NCBI GenBank assembly: GCA_964584935.1
Contig: CAZPBN010000031.1
Span: 1-18,795, forward strand
Reading direction: 5' to 3'
Length of the DNA stretch: 18,795 nt
Source: CAZPBN01 sp964584935
GTDB taxonomy: Bacteria > Acidobacteriota > Aminicenantia > Aminicenantales > Aminicenantaceae
Position 1 is the first letter of the stretch. Each line of letters opens with the position of its first letter. Shown piece by piece: positions 7,507 to 14,702 of the stretch. The notes beneath the pieces were generated by a model. It did not search any database, was not told the DNA's origin, and saw only the letters and a program-made list of their open reading frames with translations. The translations under genes and the position numbers were made by a program.

Positions 7507-8220
7507 ATGTCAAATCGCAGATTAAAAAAACCCATCTTTTCAATTCTCTTTTTGCTTTTTTTCATTTTTCTATGTTTTCATCCACCAGAATCCATGCTTT
7601 TTTCAAATCCCTATTCGAAAGCCAATCCTGCGTGGTGGACTATAGAAATCAGATTAGATACTCAAGGAAGCTATCAAGTAAAAGAGAAAGGACCGGTCTA
7701 CTTTGGATATTATTTTTTTTCTTCCTCTATAAAAGGATGGATGGAAAAGGATGAAGACGATTTTCTCCTTTACCAGAGAAAACCAAAAGTGGTCAAATGG
7801 GAAGCCCAAGAAATAGCCATTTATGCTAATAATCTAGAAATGAAAACCACTGCGGAATTTAGGAGAAAACCTGACCTAAAATTAAACTATTTATTACAAA
7901 AAGAACATAGTATCCATTTTGATCTCATCACCACTGGCTTTTCTATCCCTCAAAATCATTCGGTTAGTGATATTCTGCTTGGATTACCGGCCTCAAAAGA
8001 GAACTCCCTTATTGTCTCAAATATCAAGTATAATGCTTTTGTTAAAAATGGCTCAAACGAGATTAAAATAGAGGAAAAAAACATCTATTCAAAACCACTC
8101 AAAAAAGAGTTCAACTGGAAATGGAGATACCAAAATTGGAAAACTCCATCACAAACGCCCGTCTACTTTACTCATAAACACTCAGCTAAAGTTAAAATAC
8201 ATATTATCCCGCACTGGTGA
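7507..8220 (+). CDS. Exported protein of unknown function
   Basis: I do not recognise a family for this 237-residue protein. It starts with a basic patch (SNRRLKK) and a strongly hydrophobic stretch (residues 10-25, ISILFLLFFIFLCFH-like), so it should be exported or anchored by an uncleaved signal. The rest is rich in Trp, Tyr, Lys and alternating hydrophobics (WWTIEIRLDTQGSYQV, GPVYFGYYFF), suggesting mostly beta structure in the periplasm or outer envelope. It has no cysteine motif or catalytic signature I can name. It is divergent from the TetR gene and shares its operator region, so it may be co-regulated with the pump. No Shine-Dalgarno precedes the ATG. It converges on the TPR gene with a 23-bp gap. 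Confidence 0.75.
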   Translation: MSNRRLKKPIFSILFLLFFIFLCFHPPESMLFSNPYSKANPAWWTIEIRLDTQGSYQVKEKGPVYFGYYFFSSSIKGWMEKDEDDFLLYQRKPKVVKWEAQEIAIYANNLEMKTTAEFRRKPDLKLNYLLQKEHSIHFDLITTGFSIPQNHSVSDILLGLPASKENSLIVSNIKYNAFVKNGSNEIKIEEKNIYSKPLKKEFNWKWRYQNWKTPSQTPVYFTHKHSAKVKIHIIPHW

Positions 8221-8243
8221 ATGCAGAATCATTCAGGGAGATT

Positions 8244-8627
8244 CTAAACAAAATGTCCCATAATGAGAGCTGCTATCAACTCTCGCCCCAATTCAATTCT
8301 TCCCTGTTTATATTCTTTGGCAAAAGGATAGGTAAAGACTGAACCTAAATCCTTCCAGAACGGAAGAACTTTCTCTGGTATCTTTATGTCCCCTGTTTCT
8401 TCTTGATTGAAATATTTATTCAACTTGATTTTGGCTTCTTCCATATCTGGGTTCATTTCCACAGCTTTCTTCAAATTCAATAGAGCTTCATCTCTGTATC
8501 CTAAATCCAAACAAGTAACTCCCAGATGATAAAGAAGATAGGAAGAATTGGGTGCTTGTCTCGCCTTTGAAGAAAGTATGCGGTACTTCCTCTGCAGGCT
8601 TTCTATATCTGGATTGTTTTCTTCCAT
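8244..8627 (-). CDS. Small TPR-repeat protein
   Basis: This 127-residue soluble protein has a tetratricopeptide unit at about 26-63: SSYLLYHLGVTCLDLGY followed by RDEALLNLKKAVEMNPD. After the TPR comes LPFWKDLGSVFTYPF (about 88-102), which I associate with TPR proteins that continue into a membrane domain. Here the chain instead ends with a short charged helix (GRIELGRELIAALIMGHFV). It could therefore be a shortened relative, but no second-frame continuation is visible downstream. A clear Shine-Dalgarno (GGAGG, 8633-8637) lies 5 nt before the ATG. It follows the amidohydrolase remnant on the same strand by 57 bp. The role is unknown; TPRs usually mediate protein contacts. Confidence 0.7.
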   Translation of the reverse strand: MEENNPDIESLQRKYRILSSKARQAPNSSYLLYHLGVTCLDLGYRDEALLNLKKAVEMNPDMEEAKIKLNKYFNQEETGDIKIPEKVLPFWKDLGSVFTYPFAKEYKQGRIELGRELIAALIMGHFV

Positions 8628-8684
8628 TATTTCCTCCTTGACAATGATTTACATATCAATCTCTCAGAACACATTGGGTAAAAT

Positions 8685-9292
8685 TTAGTTTTCCTTTCTT
8701 TTCATTCTTTCTTTAACCTTTTCTTTAAATCTGTCTCTTAACCGGGTCTGCAAGCTGATGAGAGGAACGACCTTTCCTTTGATGATCACTTTATGCACCT
8801 TGGAACGCATCTGAATAGGGCTTCCGCAGCATTCAGAGTGATCATTTTTAAGACTTCATTATCGGGAATATCATTGTATTTTAAAACCTTCGCCGCTACC
8901 AGGTAGGGATACCGGCCAGTGGTGAGGCTATCGGAATTGATAACCATCTTCGCTCCGGCATCATACATAATTTCAAATCCATACGGGCATCCATCATAAG
9001 CCTCTTCTTTAAATCCCCACCAGTCAACCCATCCGCCGTAGCAAACTCCAGCTTCGGCTATCTTATCAGCAACTTTATATCCATCGATGCAATGACTTAA
9101 CTGAATAAGGTGGACATCAAACTCTTTGCAGAAATCAATAAGCCAAACAATTTCATCAGCCCGGCAAACATGACAATCTATACTCAACTCTTTTTCCAGT
9201 ACTTTCTTTAATGTTTCCATTTTCAGGTCTTTTTGGGGAAGAGTCAGATCCTTTTTCCCCGAAGCTTTTTTCTTTATCTGCTTCTGAATCAT
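8685..9292 (-). pseudogene. Amidohydrolase (imidazolonepropionase-like), truncated and deleted
   Basis: The frame 8786-9292 encodes 168 residues matching the C-terminal half of cytoplasmic metal-dependent amidohydrolases. It has CHVCRADEI (His ligand), a second His in QLSHCIDGYK, and the metal-binding Asp in VINSDSLTTGR, then the usual MITLNAAEAL helix. Family members are roughly 400-450 residues; the N-terminal half with the HxH metal pair is absent. Right after NAAEAL the frame runs out (FRCVPRCIK, stop). A different minus frame then carries the expected C-terminal end, SKVHKVIIKGKVVPL followed by RLRDRFKEKVKERMK, to a stop at 8685. So about 30 residues and the frame were lost there. With both a missing 5' half and an internal deletion it cannot make an active enzyme. 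It sits 96 bp downstream of the xerD-like gene. Confidence 0.8.
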
Positions 9293-9388
9293 TGTCTATG
9301 TGATTCATTCCTTTCATCACAGCTCAACAGCTTATCGGCTGAAAATTTATAAATTGATAAAATATCAAAGAATAATTCCATATATCTT

Positions 9389-10291
9389 TCATGCCCGGGG
9401 ATGAAACTTATTATAGACTTTTCTCAACTTTTCCCGGCTGACATGGGTGTAAATCTGGGTGGTTGTTATCTGACTGTGCCCCAACATCAATTGGACTGAA
9501 CGCAAGTCCGCACCTCTCTCCAGCAAATGCGTTGCAAAGGAATGTCGCAAAATATGTGGACTTATTTTCAAATCAATGCCGGCTTTTTTTCCATAGGCTT
9601 TTAATATCTTCCAAACTCCCTGTCTTGTGAATCCATCTCCCCTATAATTCAGAAAAAGGAAGTCATTATCTTTTTTCACAAATTCTGGACGAGCTTCATC
9701 GAGATATCTCTTTAGACACAGAGAAGCAGACTCCCCAACCGGGACAATTCTTTCCTTATTGCCTTTTCCCTTACACAAAAGAAATCCGTCTTCAAGATTT
9801 ATGCTGTTTGTTTTTAGCTCTATAATTTCAGAAACTCTCAAACCTGTGGCATACAAAAGTTCCAGCATTGCTTTATCTCTTAGCCCTCTGCAATCATTCT
9901 CATCCGGTTGTTTTAACAACTGTTCGACCTCTTCAACAGTTAAAAATTTAGGTAAGGAAAACCATATTTTTGGAGATGAAAGGTTAGTAGAGGGATTTTT
10001 CTCCACAACGTCATCCAGTATTAAAAATCTGTAGAAAGCCTTGATAGACGAAACAATCCTGGCTAAAGAACGAGCGGCTAAACCAGAACAACTCATGTGA
10101 TGAATGAATTTAACCAAATCCTCTTCACTCACATCGGACCAAGAAATCTTTTCCTTTCTTAAAAACAAAAATAGTTTCTCAATATCTCTTTGATAAGCAT
10201 GGAGGGTATTCCAAGACAAACCCTTTTCAACTGATAGAAAATCGAGGAATTGTCGAAATATATCCTCTGGAAATGAGGAAATCTTTACCAT
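9389..10291 (-). CDS. xerD: Tyrosine recombinase, XerC/XerD type
   Basis: This 300-residue site-specific recombinase is of housekeeping size. The N-terminal SAM-like core-binding domain spans about 8-95 (FLDFLSVEKGLSWNTLHAYQRD). The catalytic domain has every expected residue: Arg152 (ATGLRVSE), Lys176 in the beta hairpin (KGKGNKER), His246 and Arg249 (HILRHSFATH), His272 (LGHS) and nucleophile Tyr281 (TQIYTHV). The family resolves chromosome dimers at dif with a partner Xer protein and FtsK. XerD rather than XerC is a guess from overall look, and a stand-alone Xer is possible. Its ATG overlaps the upstream hydrolase stop by 7 bp (ATGGTAA), so the two are translated together. No att sites or mobile genes are nearby, which argues against a phage integrase. 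Confidence 0.9.
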   Translation of the reverse strand: MVKISSFPEDIFRQFLDFLSVEKGLSWNTLHAYQRDIEKLFLFLRKEKISWSDVSEEDLVKFIHHMSCSGLAARSLARIVSSIKAFYRFLILDDVVEKNPSTNLSSPKIWFSLPKFLTVEEVEQLLKQPDENDCRGLRDKAMLELLYATGLRVSEIIELKTNSINLEDGFLLCKGKGNKERIVPVGESASLCLKRYLDEARPEFVKKDNDFLFLNYRGDGFTRQGVWKILKAYGKKAGIDLKISPHILRHSFATHLLERGADLRSVQLMLGHSQITTTQIYTHVSREKLRKVYNKFHPRA

Positions 10292-10908
10292 TGGACATAC
10301 AAATTTGAATCTTTTTCTTGTTTAACAGTGGTGATAAGACCGTGTCCGGGCAAGACAACTAATTCATCAGGGAGAACATAAATTCTGGTTTTTATTGAAT
10401 TTTCCAGTTCCTCCCATGAACCACCCGGCAGGTCAGTCCTCCCCACTCCATTATTGAAAAGGGTGTCTCCGGAAAGAATAAAATCATCTCCGAGAAAACT
10501 GGCACTTCCCGGAGAATGCCCCGGAGTATGAAGCACTTTTAGACTCGTTTCTCCAATATTAATGAGGGATTCATCTTCCAGAATGATATCCGGAGGCGGT
10601 GATTTTTTGGCTCCTATAAGAGAGCCTAACACCGAAACATAAAGTTTATCCAGCATGTGTCTGTCTCCGGAATGTATATAAATAGGAATATCATATTTTT
10701 CTTTAACATCCCTATTCGCTCCAATATGGTCAACATGTCCGTGGGTATTAATAAGAGCCACTGGATTTAAATTTTTATCTTCAATCATCCGGAAAATAAC
10801 CTCTGGTTCTGCTCCAGGATCAACAATGGCACACTGTAATGTCTTTTTACAATAAACCAAATAGCAGTTTGTCGAAAGCGCCCCAACCACAATCTGTTCA
10901 TATTTCAT
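10285..10908 (-). CDS. Metallo-beta-lactamase-fold hydrolase (glyoxalase II-like)
   Basis: The 207-residue cytoplasmic protein has the full MBL metal-site set: THGHVDH (His56, His58, Asp60, His61), HTPGHSPGS (third-strand His), the bridging Asp in LSGDTLF, and the final His in LPGHG. The N-terminal strand (VVGALSTNCYLVYC... AIVDPGAE) is typical of the GloB-like, YcbL-type subgroup. The long C-terminal substrate domain of classical glyoxalase II is absent, as is normal for these short bacterial forms. The likely reaction is hydrolysis of a thioester such as S-lactoylglutathione or a related thiol ester; the exact substrate is not readable. It heads an operon with the recombinase gene. There is no Shine-Dalgarno, but a strong promoter lies directly before the ATG. 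Confidence 0.9.
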   Translation of the reverse strand: MKYEQIVVGALSTNCYLVYCKKTLQCAIVDPGAEPEVIFRMIEDKNLNPVALINTHGHVDHIGANRDVKEKYDIPIYIHSGDRHMLDKLYVSVLGSLIGAKKSPPPDIILEDESLINIGETSLKVLHTPGHSPGSASFLGDDFILSGDTLFNNGVGRTDLPGGSWEELENSIKTRIYVLPDELVVLPGHGLITTVKQEKDSNLYVQW

Positions 10909-10916
10909 TTCTTTTT

Positions 10917-10945
10917 ATAATAATTTCCTCTGTTCTGTTAGTCAA
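10917..10945 (-). promoter_or_regulatory. Promoter of hydrolase-recombinase operon, leaderless
   Basis: The minus strand has TTGACT (10940-10945), a 17-bp spacer and TATTAT (10917-10922). Only 8 nt separate the -10 box from the ATG at 10908, so transcription should start within 1-2 nt of the start codon. Confidence 0.65.
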
Positions 10946-11003
10946 GTGAAATGAAAGCTGAAGTTTCTCCAATTTTTCTTTCCTATCGGAATAAAATCAT
11001 ATC

Positions 11004-11032
11004 GGATGAGGGATAATTTGCGATTCTCATCC
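11004..11032. other. Inverted repeat in divergent intergenic region
   Basis: GGATGAG (11004-11010) and CTCATCC (11026-11032) are perfect 7-bp arms around a 15-nt loop. They lie between the divergent hydrolase and methyltransferase promoters. A nearby direct repeat ATCGGA (10985-10990 and 11001-11006) overlaps one arm. It could be an operator; no family is assignable. Confidence 0.4.
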
Positions 11033-11104
11033 CGGTTTATATTCTTTGAACAAGCATATTAATGGAAATAAGGTTAATTGGTAAAGTGTCCCCCTAATTA
11101 ATCC

Positions 11105-11133
11105 TTGTTTTTTATACATAGAAAAAATATAAT
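11105..11133 (+). promoter_or_regulatory. Promoter of methyltransferase gene, near-leaderless
   Basis: TTGTTT (11105-11110), a 17-bp spacer and a perfect TATAAT (11128-11133) precede the ATG at 11147 by 13 nt. The predicted 5' leader is about 6 nt. The alternative TTG start at 11105 falls inside the -35 box and is therefore unlikely. Confidence 0.65.
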
Positions 11134-11146
11134 CTTTTATTCAAAA

Positions 11147-11968
11147 ATGAACAATAAACCCTGGCAGCTTCAACTCATAAAAAAATCATTAAAAAAGAAG
11201 CAGAAATTAAAAATTCTAAACAAACATCTCGAGATCAATCCTTCCTCAACTATCCTTGACCTTGGCTGTGCCCAGGGAATTTTAAGCTATTTTTTGCAAC
11301 AAAAAGGAGGAACCTGGATCAGCACAGATCTGGATTTTGACAATCTGAACACTTCTCGCAACCTGCTCAAAAAGAACCTTATACAGATTGGCCCCGGTGT
11401 TCTTCCCTTTAAAGATAAGTCATTCGATTGGGTCATAAGTCTTGATTATTTAGAACACCTTGATGATGACCAGCAGTGTCTGGAAGAAATTCATCGAATT
11501 CTGAAAACCGGGGGGCAGGTTCTTCTAGCAACCCCCAGAACAGGGAACATTTTTATTCTTCATAAAATACGGCCTTTCCTTGGACTGAAGCTTGAATTTT
11601 ACGGCCATAAAAGAGAAGGATATACCTTAAAAGACTTGAAAATAAAATTTAAAAAAGCAAATTTGATTGTCTTTAAAAACAAGCGTTTTTCCCAATTCTT
11701 CTCAGAATTTCTTGAATTGGTTCTCAATTTTGTCTATATAAAATTTCTTGCTCCGAAAAGAAAAAAACTGTTAAGAGACGGCCATATAAGACCTTCATCG
11801 GAAGAAGAATTCCATTCGAAAAAGAAAGCTCTCAAACTTTATAATTACATCTATCCTGTTGTTCGGCTCTTATCCTTACTGGATATCTTTTTATTCTGGC
11901 AAAGAGGATATGGAATCATGGTCTGGGCAGAAAAAGAAGAAAACAATCCTCAAAAAAAATGCAGATAA
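11147..11968 (+). CDS. Class I SAM-dependent methyltransferase
   Basis: From the ATG at 11147 the protein has 273 residues with a Methyltransf_11-type Rossmann core. Motif I is ILDLGCAQG (36-44), the acidic end of strand 2 is TDLDFDN, and VLPFKDKSFDWVISLDYLEHL covers the motif II/III region, followed by ILKTGGQVLLATP. A C-terminal extension of roughly 120 residues is rich in aromatic and basic residues and may bind substrate or membrane lipids; it ends QRGYGIMVWAEK. The substrate cannot be named; the layout resembles methyltransferases placed in envelope or polysaccharide clusters. The ATG is preferred over an upstream in-frame TTG (11105) because the promoter occupies that stretch. There is no Shine-Dalgarno. 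Its 3' end overlaps the start of the transporter remnant by 10 bp. Confidence 0.85.
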   Translation: MNNKPWQLQLIKKSLKKKQKLKILNKHLEINPSSTILDLGCAQGILSYFLQQKGGTWISTDLDFDNLNTSRNLLKKNLIQIGPGVLPFKDKSFDWVISLDYLEHLDDDQQCLEEIHRILKTGGQVLLATPRTGNIFILHKIRPFLGLKLEFYGHKREGYTLKDLKIKFKKANLIVFKNKRFSQFFSEFLELVLNFVYIKFLAPKRKKLLRDGHIRPSSEEEFHSKKKALKLYNYIYPVVRLLSLLDIFLFWQRGYGIMVWAEKEENNPQKKCR

Positions 11969-12734
11969 GGAAAACAATTGGTTTCCTTCTTGGACCCCTA
12001 ATATTCGTCATTATCTATCTGTCTCCACTGCTTAAGGAAAAACCAAAGTTACCACAGGCCAACGAAATGTGCTTATTGCTTTTTCCATAACCATCTTTCT
12101 CTGGACCTTTCCCGGAATTGTATCCTTATTAGCAGGAAGAGAAGCCCCCTTTTTCATATGGTTTAAAGACCATATTCCGGAAGCGTCAGCCGCCATCATT
12201 GGAGCAGGTCTTCTATTTATACTTCCTGTCAATTTCAAAAAAGGGCTGTTCACCATATCTATCAAGGAAGCCATAAAAATCGACTGGGGAACACTCCTCC
12301 TGTTTGGGGGTGGATTAACCCTTGGATTTCAGATGTTCAAAACAGGTCTTGCCGAAATCATAGGAACGTCATTCATCTCCCCAGGAGAAGGCTCTGCCCG
12401 TTTTTATCTCATTACCCTGCTCTCCATCACTTTAAGCGTCTATCTCACCGAGCTGACTTCCAACACCGCTTCAGCAAATATGATCATTCCTATCATCATT
12501 GCCATAGCAAACGCAGCATCAATCAATCCTCTCCCTGCGGTTGTGGGAAGCGCCATCGGTTGCAGCTTTGCGTTCATGCTTCCCGTTGCCACTCCTCCTA
12601 ATTGCATAATTTACGGCTCCGGTCTGATCAAACTGCCCCAAATGATCAAATTCGGATTCTGGCTCAATATCGCTGGAATCATTATAATCTGGATAAGCAT
12701 CGGCATCCTAGCTCCAGCCATCGGAATCATTTGA
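11959..12734 (+). pseudogene. SLC13/DASS anion transporter, internal deletion and frameshift
   Basis: Two frames carry the two ends of one divalent-anion:sodium symporter. The 5' piece starts at ATG 11959, overlapping the methyltransferase end: MQIRKTIGFLLGPLIFVIIY is a typical first DASS membrane helix, continuing to KPKLPQANE, and it stops at 12088-12090. The 3' piece is another frame, from about 12060 (GQRNVLIAFSITIFLWTF) to 12734. It has the loop IPEASAAIIGAGLLFILPVN, then DWGTLLLFGGGLTLG, the SLC13 signature ELTSNTASANMIIPI, and ATPPNCIIYGSG. Together they encode about 260 residues, whereas family members are about 450-500; the middle, including the first SNT-type substrate hairpin, is gone. 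The joint lies near 12050-12066. Ends intact with the middle lost indicates one deletion. A functional half transporter starting at GTG 12069 is conceivable but unlikely. Confidence 0.8.
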
Positions 12735-12779
12735 AGAATAAATTTGAAAGAACTTCACTTCCAATTTTTTTTGTGTCTG

Positions 12780-12788
12780 TGATATAAT
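12780..12788 (+). promoter_or_regulatory. Extended -10 promoter, leaderless
   Basis: TGATATAAT is an extended -10 (TG-N-TATAAT) 8 nt before the ATG at 12797. No good -35 is seen at 16-18 bp, which extended -10 promoters tolerate. The predicted transcript starts 1-2 nt before the ATG, and no Shine-Dalgarno is present. Confidence 0.55.
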
Positions 12789-12796
12789 TTTGCTGC

Positions 12797-13198
12797 ATGG
12801 ATATTTTTCTTTCCAGAGAAGTTCAACAGTCTCTATCCGCCCTCAATCTATTTTACCACTCTTCCGATGAACCCATCCCTGATGGAATGCTCATCGGTCA
12901 TAAAAGAACCCATAGATTTTTTTTAGAAAAAATTTTCCCCTCCCAGAAAGGATTCTTTCCTTACGAACAAACTCTGCACGAATGCAACCAGATTTTTAAA
13001 GGGAAAATCATGGGTTTTTACTCATTTCATACAACTGAAGAAAAAGTTGAGAAACTCTTATGCCCCATAGCTTGCGGGAAAGTTTTCTTGCAAATCGATC
13101 CTAAAAAAGAAAGCACAATGAGCTTCACATCTTATATAATCGATTACAAGGATAAATTTTTCTTAAATCAAATATCCTTGACAGTGGAAAAACAATGA
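12797..13198 (+). CDS. Unknown protein coupled to AMMECR1; possible degenerate JAB/MPN fold
   Basis: This 133-residue soluble protein has no signal or membrane segment and no family I can name with confidence. Its layout recalls a JAB/MPN domain: an opening helix (REVQQSLSALNLFYH), a strand pair DGMLIGHKRTHRFFLEKIFP like GxLLGh...fP, then a helix, then KIMGFYSFHTTEEKV where active members have GxxHSHP, and a closing strand KVFLQIDP. The metal-binding HxH...D signature is missing, so it would be a non-catalytic version if the resemblance is real. Its stop overlaps the AMMECR1 start as ATGA, so the two are translationally coupled and probably work together. It has its own extended -10 promoter. 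Coding status is well supported by the coupling; the fold is inference. Confidence 0.75.
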   Translation: MDIFLSREVQQSLSALNLFYHSSDEPIPDGMLIGHKRTHRFFLEKIFPSQKGFFPYEQTLHECNQIFKGKIMGFYSFHTTEEKVEKLLCPIACGKVFLQIDPKKESTMSFTSYIIDYKDKFFLNQISLTVEKQ

Positions 13199-13740
13199 AA
13201 GAAGTCCTCAATAAAGAACAACAAACATACACGTTAAAAATCGCAAGGGAAGCCATTAAGCGCTACCTGGAAACAAATCAACAACTGAAAGTCGAACCGG
13301 AATATGATATCTTAAAGGAAAAAAGGGGAGCATTTGTGACTTTAAAAACTAAAGGTCAATTACGGGGCTGCATCGGCTATCCTCTCCCTTACAAACCTCT
13401 TATCACCACCCTCATTGATTGCGCCATCTCCGCCTCGACCAGGGACTACCGTTTTCAGCCTCTTTCTTTGGATGAACTGAACGACACAACAATTGAAATA
13501 TCGGTTCTGACTCTTCCTAAGACTATTCAAGACATCAATGAAATCGTCATCGGAGAACACGGAATCATAATATCCAAGGGACATCAAAAAGGCCTCCTTC
13601 TCCCTCAAGTTCCGGTTGAATGGAACTGGGATCTTGAAACCTACTTGCGGCACGGATGCATGAAAGCCGGACTCGATGAAGACGAATGGAAACACAATGC
13701 AACTATAGAAATATTTTCAGCTCAAGTATTTTCAGAATAA
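13195..13740 (+). CDS. amrA: AMMECR1-domain protein (AmmeMemoRadiSam system protein A)
   Basis: The 181 residues cover the whole AMMECR1 domain: GAFVTLKTKGQLRGCIGYPL (45-64) with the invariant LRGCIG (56-61), then STRDYRFQPLSLDEL, EISVLTLP, IGEHGIIISKG, GLLLPQVPVEWNWD, and the conserved Cys155 in HGCMKAGL. This is a normal length for the stand-alone bacterial protein. In many genomes it is encoded with a Memo-like protein and a radical SAM protein; neither is present in this window. The LRGCIG motif is the proposed active or ligand site, but its biochemical role is not settled. It is second in a two-gene unit and its start lies in the ATGA overlap with the preceding gene. It ends 115 bp from a convergent gene. 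Confidence 0.92.
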   Translation: MKEVLNKEQQTYTLKIAREAIKRYLETNQQLKVEPEYDILKEKRGAFVTLKTKGQLRGCIGYPLPYKPLITTLIDCAISASTRDYRFQPLSLDELNDTTIEISVLTLPKTIQDINEIVIGEHGIIISKGHQKGLLLPQVPVEWNWDLETYLRHGCMKAGLDEDEWKHNATIEIFSAQVFSE

Positions 13741-13810
13741 TTCATCTGAACGAATACATTGTTTTCCCATCTTGCGATAGAAATATTATGCGGGAATCAG
13801 TATCTATCAA

Positions 13811-13837
13811 AAAGAGCCGGTTGAGGGAACGGTCTTT
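13811..13837. terminator. Possible bidirectional terminator hairpin
   Basis: AAAGA-g-CCG-g-TT pairs with AA-CGG-TCTTT around the loop GAGGG, giving 10 pairs with two single-base bulges. It lies between two convergent genes. TTTTTGAT follows on the minus strand and TTTCTAT on the plus strand. The bulges make it weak. Confidence 0.35.
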
Positions 13838-13855
13838 CTATAATACTAAAAACAG

Positions 13856-14605
13856 TTATTTTCTGAATTCCTTCTCTTTGAGCATTTCCCGGGCAGCTTT
13901 CTTGCAGCTGTTCATTCCACTAACCCATCTGTCATCGTCTTCCTTATTGAGAATATATTCCAGTTCTTTCCGTGCTTTTTCCACCTCATCGAGTTTAAGG
14001 TATGTATCTGCCAGATAAAGCCGGGTTAAAGCATCATCAGGATCATATTCCAAAGACTTTAGCAGATGCTGGAGTGATTGTTCATTGTCCCCTCCCGCTA
14101 TTCCGGGAAGTTCGGCATACAACCTTCCAAGAACTCTGTCAGGTCCTCCATCTTCATAAGAGCGGTCAAGCTCAATAACTTTATTCATTTCCCTCTTTAT
14201 TGGCTTCACCAGAAACAAGCTTTTCATCTTTCCTCGTGCCTGACCAAATTTTCCATAATTCACTCCCAGCCAGTAATGTCCATCCGGCTTTTCAGGTTCC
14301 AAATCGACAGCTTTCTCAGCATAATAAATAGCCTGTTCAAAAATAGATCTTTTCTCTTTTTTTCCTTCCGTATAACAACCTTTATAATAAAGGACTCTGG
14401 CAATTCTCCAGTACGCCTCGTATTTATTATCAAGCTTCTGTAAGGCTTCCCGGTAGTATTTTAGAATTTCTTCGATACCCTTCATATCCTTGACATTTTC
14501 TAACAATTCATCTCCTTCAGCGAGCAATTCTTCACCTTCCTGAGGAAACATGAAAATTGAAATACTAAAAAAAATAAACATACATAGGAGTGTCTTTTTT
14601 TTCAT
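13856..14605 (-). CDS. TPR protein, TRAP-transporter T-component (TatT)-like
   Basis: The 249-residue exported protein has a signal sequence (residues 3-20) without a lipobox Cys, then several tetratricopeptide-like helical pairs: YYREALQKLDNKYEAYWRIA, EQAIYYAEKAVDLEPEKPD, SLQHLLKSLEYDPDDALTRL, YLADTYLKLDEVEKARKEL. GHYWLGVNYGKFGQARGK (109-126) and GPDRVLGRLYAELPG (154-168) are hallmarks of the TatT family, known in spirochaetes as the periplasmic partner of a TRAP-type transporter. No TRAP permease or solute-binding gene is in the window, so the assignment rests on sequence alone. A relationship to the similar RMD-type TPR family is possible. A good Shine-Dalgarno (AAAGGAAAGG) lies before the ATG. 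It is followed by convergent AMMECR1. Confidence 0.75.
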   Translation of the reverse strand: MKKKTLLCMFIFFSISIFMFPQEGEELLAEGDELLENVKDMKGIEEILKYYREALQKLDNKYEAYWRIARVLYYKGCYTEGKKEKRSIFEQAIYYAEKAVDLEPEKPDGHYWLGVNYGKFGQARGKMKSLFLVKPIKREMNKVIELDRSYEDGGPDRVLGRLYAELPGIAGGDNEQSLQHLLKSLEYDPDDALTRLYLADTYLKLDEVEKARKELEYILNKEDDDRWVSGMNSCKKAAREMLKEKEFRK

Positions 14606-14702
14606 TGATTTTACCTTTCCTTTAAAGCATTATGTTTGGAAAATATATAGCATAAAATGACAACAAAAGAAACACATCAATTTCTGATTTCCGGCTCGCT
14701 GT

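Noticed and set aside
8225..8245. AGAATC/GATTCT stem between convergent genes as a terminator
   Set aside because: Only 6 weak pairs with a 9-nt loop and no T-run on either strand.
9389..10291. Phage or island integrase
   Set aside because: Size and motifs fit housekeeping Xer, it is translationally coupled to a metabolic hydrolase, and no tRNA, att repeat or mobile gene is nearby.
13360..13695. 111-codon open frame antisense to AMMECR1
   Set aside because: It is fully inside the conserved AMMECR1 coding region and has no independent support.
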